The position numbers and the translations under genes were made by a program. The notes below the pieces were generated by a model. It ran no database searches. It was given only the letters and a program-made list of their open reading frames with translations, and was not told the DNA's origin. Source: Sinonovacula constricta (taxonomy: Eukaryota > Mollusca > Bivalvia > Cardiida > Solecurtidae). From it: 64,000 nt of DNA. Positions 59,690-64,000 of the stretch are shown one piece after another (position 1 is the first letter of the stretch; every line of letters starts with the position of its first letter). The stretch is taken from positions 30,530,856 through 30,594,855 of the forward strand of contig CM017571.1 in assembly GCA_007844125.1 (NCBI GenBank), written 5' to 3'.

Positions 59690-62600
59690 CAAAATGTATC
59701 GGAAAACTAAGGAAGGAAGAAATGGGATGCTGTATTTATTTCTATTTCCAGATCCAATTATTATAAAAAAGACCAAATGAAAGGAGAAATATCTAAACTG
59801 TCGCACACTTATCTCCTCTTAATCATCGACAGATGCCATCTTACTGCTAGCAAATTGGAAAATTGGAAAATGTTTCCCTAAAGTAAAAAAAAATAATTGT
59901 TTAATTAGATAACGCCGCCTACAAAACCAGAGACTTGATTTTGTGACGCAAGTCATGTGTCTCTCTAAAGCCAGAAATAGAAACAAATTTGTCAAATAAT
60001 TTGGATATATCCCCGTAGATATCTTGCAGACACTAGGACAGCTGTTTCATGTACAACTAATGTCGAGAACACGACCAGGTGAAATCAGCAATTTTTCGCC
60101 AACAACATCGACTCAATACGACAGAATGAAAACATCAAAACAAATTTTGGACGGGCAACATTTAAAGATATACACTTTTATATGTTGTGCGAATAACTGA
60201 TTTAGCTGATGTAAGTGTTAATAAATTTTATGCCAGATTGTGTATCTTGTTTTCAATATTTGGTTAAGTCAAATTACAATAAATATGTATTCAAGTAGAG
60301 ATAGGATGTGCATGTTTGTAATGATGAGTGTTATGCTTTACATTTCACTTGAAACAGTAAGATCTTTGAAAAAAGGGTCCAAACAGTCGGACAACACCTT
60401 TATTGGATATATGGTGATTTCATAAAAAGTATGAAGCTACAACCCCGTGGAGACTGGAAACGGTTTGGTGCTGCTGCCATTATTAGGTACCATACGTGTA
60501 ATTAAAGGAATCTGCTCCCTATTATTACGTTAAGCCGCCCCAAAAAAGTTCAATGCTCTTTGCCACATGTGGGAAGCCGCTTCTGTTGAAAGTCGTTATT
60601 TCACGTAAGTGAACTGGAAATTGTGATTGATATCACGGTAAGACATTAAATTAACATCTTATATTTGTAGGCTACGCTTTATAGAGAGAATGAGCACGGT
60701 ATCTGGTCAACAGGAATGGTTGATTAAAACTCTGTTGGTTCACATTTTTATATCTTAACATCTTCACTTCATCTTAATAATATTTAATAAGGAAATATAT
60801 TAACCAAATTGAAGAGGACCGCAAAGACTTAACAATAGGAGAAAAGGCATATTCTAATTGTAGGTTAGTCAGTTATGCCGACAAAAATGGTTTAATCAAG
60901 GTTGCTTGCTTTTTTGGTAAATAATTTGAAAGTGGGCCTCCTATGGTATCTATGTGTGGAGAAGATACTGTCGCATGTTAAAGGGAAGTTAAACGCTGTT
61001 TAGCAATATCTTTGTAAGTGACTTCTCTGTGTGGGTACAGGAGAAGGCATTTACAGGAATTCACAGCACTTGGGCAAAGCTTTCAGGAGGTGTTTTAGTT
61101 TCTTAGAAACAAACCGTGTCTGACGACGGAAATAGTGCAGCTTGCAGAATTAGCATGTACTAGACAACAACGAAGGACATGTTAGATGACCACAACAATG
61201 ACAACGACATTATAAAAACAATGAATAATTATAGACATCGAAATTGTCATCGACATAGATCGTTTAGTATATATGCGTCCTTAAATGAGTTTATGCAAAT
61301 ACGTGTAACCTGAAAAGCTTGGCATTCATTTTCATACTCTAAACGCACTGTCAGAGGTTCCTTACATCCATATTCTTTCTTATACATTATTTGATATCAT
61401 GTCTGAGACTACAATTATAAAACTGAAAGCACACGTTGGTATTCTTTGTTGAAAAAAGTCCTTTATCAAAACACAACTCCGCCTTAACTGGTTAAATCGC
61501 ACTGGGTGTGTGTTTTTTTCTACGCGCTCTAGAGGGTGGTATATTTATAAAAATATGTATCTATTAAGTGTCGCATTTTATGATCACATTTGCACCAAGT
61601 TTACAGGCTCGGTATATTATTGTCAACATTTGATGATTCTGCTACAGGAGTTAAAGTTTGCGACTCTGGCTTTTGTATCGTATTCCTATTATGGAAAACA
61701 GTAGAACTACGCTATAAATATTTGAAATTTGTTATGTCGGCTGCATTTCCGTATAAATTGTATTCAATGTCAACTCAAAAACGACTTGAAACTGGAGAAA
61801 ATGGAAAGCTGTGATTATTGTAACACCAGTGTATCCCTTAATCCAGAATGTTATTTTTTTACAAAATAAGCAAACAATAAATATCAATAGAATAGAGTAG
61901 TTAATCAGCGTTTGATTTATTGTCCGTTGCAATGATAAATAAATAAAAATTTATCTGTAATAATAACGATTTTAGCTGTAATAATAACGATAACTCTTTC
62001 CTCGAAAGACAACACTTAAATGAAAGATAATTGGGTAACAATGTGAAATAACGCAGAGAATCAATATCCTTAAAATCAAAACAAAATGTGTATTAACATT
62101 ACACCGCCAACTACCCCCAGAGACTTTACATTATTCACAAAGGCTTACTAGGGTCAGAAGAAAGAAATATTTAAGATAAAGCAACCTACATTCCCCGTAG
62201 GGACTGAAGCTGTTATGTTCTTCGGTGATCAAACTATTATCATCAGAAACAGTGAAAAAACGTAAGGTTATAAATGATCAAAGGGAAGTTCTCTACGGTT
62301 TTCGGCGGTTCCTCTTATGGAGATGGCTCCTTAAATGGCGACAATCGTGAAGGAGACAATAGCACAAATCGCGGCTGTTTGTAAATATTTGCGAGTGTCT
62401 TTTCAATCTACACTTTTCAGATCACAGAAACATCTTTCTACCAAAAGAAAAAAAAACTTCATCGGGCTTGACGAGCGAGATTCCAACAAGATAATAATAA
62501 TTTTATGTTTTTTAATTGTACAAAATTGTAGTTTTAATTTTAATTACGATAAAGTCTAATGGATTTTTACAACTTAAAACTAAATTGGTATGATTTTATT

Positions 62601-63830
62601 ACTTTTAAATCAGATGAAACTTGTTTACATTGATACTGATATCGATGTACACAAGCATGATCTCCACTTTGATTACGAGCTTTTCAAAACGAGAGCTGTT
62701 ACTGCTACACGGCAGAACGTAACATGTGTGAGTATTTTATCAGACATTTATTCTGGTGTTCTTTGATGCTTGCAATTACAAAGATATTAATGTACAATAC
62801 AGCAAGGAAAGCACACAAGAATGTTAATCCAAACGGTTTCTTTATAAATATGAACGCAGACAGCATACGCTAATGGGTTTAAATAGACGCTCTCTTACAC
62901 TGTCCATTTCATATCCAAGTATATGTGTAAGTAAGGAACGATTATTCTGGAAGGAGGATGGAAAACAGGCTTTGCTTTCATTCTTTATGTCTATTGCATC
63001 TTTTTGTTACTGTAAGCTGCATTGTGTGAACTTCCGACTTATTCGATCTTTTTGTCTTTAAACAATACCTCGTCAAACCGCTGAATATTTCTGTCATTAG
63101 CTGCTGCATAAATTGACATTTTTATAATTGCAAACAGCTCTGTTAACCTCTGAGTATTTGGCTGATGACATGTCTTTCAATGTTGACAATGAAAGTCATC
63201 CATTAGATTATGCACATATGCAACTAGCACACGTGTTAGACATCTATTGCCAGGTTTCATAAAGGACGAAATCAGCAATGGGCATAACCATACTGAGAAA
63301 AAAACATTTGATAACATTTGATTTTGATCAGCAAATACCTCTGTGAATGTTAAGCTAAGCTAAGCTTCTGAGCTGTGTGAACCTTATTGGAAGAAAACAG
63401 AGAGGAAGATGTCCATGTAGAGCCAATTAGACGTGATTAACATAGTGTTTAAATGCATCATTACAACTGGATACAAAAAATTTACAGAGAAAACTATGAC
63501 CCTCTACAACTGTTAAGAACTAATCTTTGAAGAAATATAGTGCCAATACAACAGTAAGAAATGATGAGCTAATATAACTGTAAGTAACAAATGTCAGAAG
63601 AACTGGCATGTTTCTGTAATAAACAAATGCATGTATAAATAAATGGTAAATAAATACAATTGGTAGAACCTAATATAAGAACAATTATCTTTTAAAATAT
63701 GTAGTAACAGAAAACTTTTATCTAAATTAGTTAGAATTCAAATGTGTAGTATTTTTTGATATGTGCGTTTCAGTGCTTGGACATTTTTTATTCAAATAGA
63801 TCGTTTTACTTTTTATTGCTTGCATTTGAG
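59690..63830. other. Gene-free stretch
   Basis: Several frames of 60-75 codons occur (60240-60425, 61510-61814, 62335-62559, 62873-63061). None shows a domain, repeat or splice context that would support a gene. Short repeated tracts such as GTAATAATAACGAT (61957-61991, twice) and AAGCTAAGCT near 63352 are present. Nothing else was identified. Confidence 0.4.
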
Positions 63831-63836
63831 AGAAAT

Positions 63837-63985
63837 CATCAGGAAGTGCGACCTTTATGCTCTGTAAAACCGGTTTAAGCATCCCAGTCGGTTCATATTG
63901 TCGACTGACCTTTCCATGGCGATAACTGTGGGGTTAACTCAATTTGTTTAATAACTTTCTCAACACGAATTTTAACGAGTACTAT
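63837..63985 (-). repeat. Repeat R copy, partial
   Basis: Reverse copy with GGAAGTGCGACC, then GCTCTGTAAAACCGGTTT and the hairpin arms CAGTCGG and CGACTG (one arm mutated), then GATAACTGTGGGGTTAA. It fades near the window edge. Confidence 0.6.
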
Positions 63986-64000
63986 CATAACTATGTTCAG

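Overview
The window is AT-rich metazoan DNA with a low density of intron-bearing genes, tRNA-headed SINEs, microsatellites and many degenerate repeats. A lineage-type peptide GPCR and a SAP/SWIM/YqaJ/PHD protein gene suggest a lophotrochozoan, most likely a bivalve mollusc. The species cannot be fixed from sequence alone. Only one gene looks intact: a two-exon rhodopsin-family GPCR (2127-3800, + strand). A second, broken gene at 31439-34127 (+) carries a SAP-like segment, a SWIM zinc finger, a YqaJ-type nuclease domain and a PHD finger. It is interrupted by frameshifts and a stop, but its last 340 codons are open.

Most of the rest is a decayed tandem array. By eye I find three recurring blocks. 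Block G is at about 5.9-10.1 kb, 24.95-28.3 kb and 38.7-39.9 kb. Block A is at about 10.7-13.5 kb, 17.3-19.1 kb, 43.25-46.1 kb and 52.4-52.65 kb. Block B is at about 20.0-24.2 kb, 46.1-49.6 kb and 54.1-55.0 kb. The order G-A-B followed by G-A-B implies an old duplication of a unit of about 19 kb, later stretched by insertions. Part of the GPCR's upstream flank (1.05-1.25 kb) belongs to block G. A relic of the GPCR's first exon, with the same splice phase, plus the start of its second exon lies at 13739-14991. The array therefore looks like the remains of an expanded GPCR locus.

On top of this sits a much younger event: 27129-31276 and 38686-42742 are near-identical direct copies of about 4.1 kb. 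They abut a 7.4-kb cassette holding the YqaJ gene on both sides. That cassette contains a short MITE with hAT-like ends in intron 1 and, downstream of the gene, a roughly 3.95-kb element bounded by 28-bp terminal inverted repeats. Each 4.1-kb copy also contains a dead hAT-type transposase relic on the minus strand.

An interspersed repeat, here called repeat R, occurs about a dozen times. It has a dense palindromic core and, in longer copies, terminal direct repeats and a (CT)n tract. Two different tRNA-derived SINEs, long (AAT)n, (TA)n and (CT)n arrays and a G-quadruplex-like tract complete the picture. From 55 kb to the end I see no supportable gene, only R fragments and a small tandem repeat. 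Block boundaries are eye-estimated and accurate to roughly 50-100 bases.
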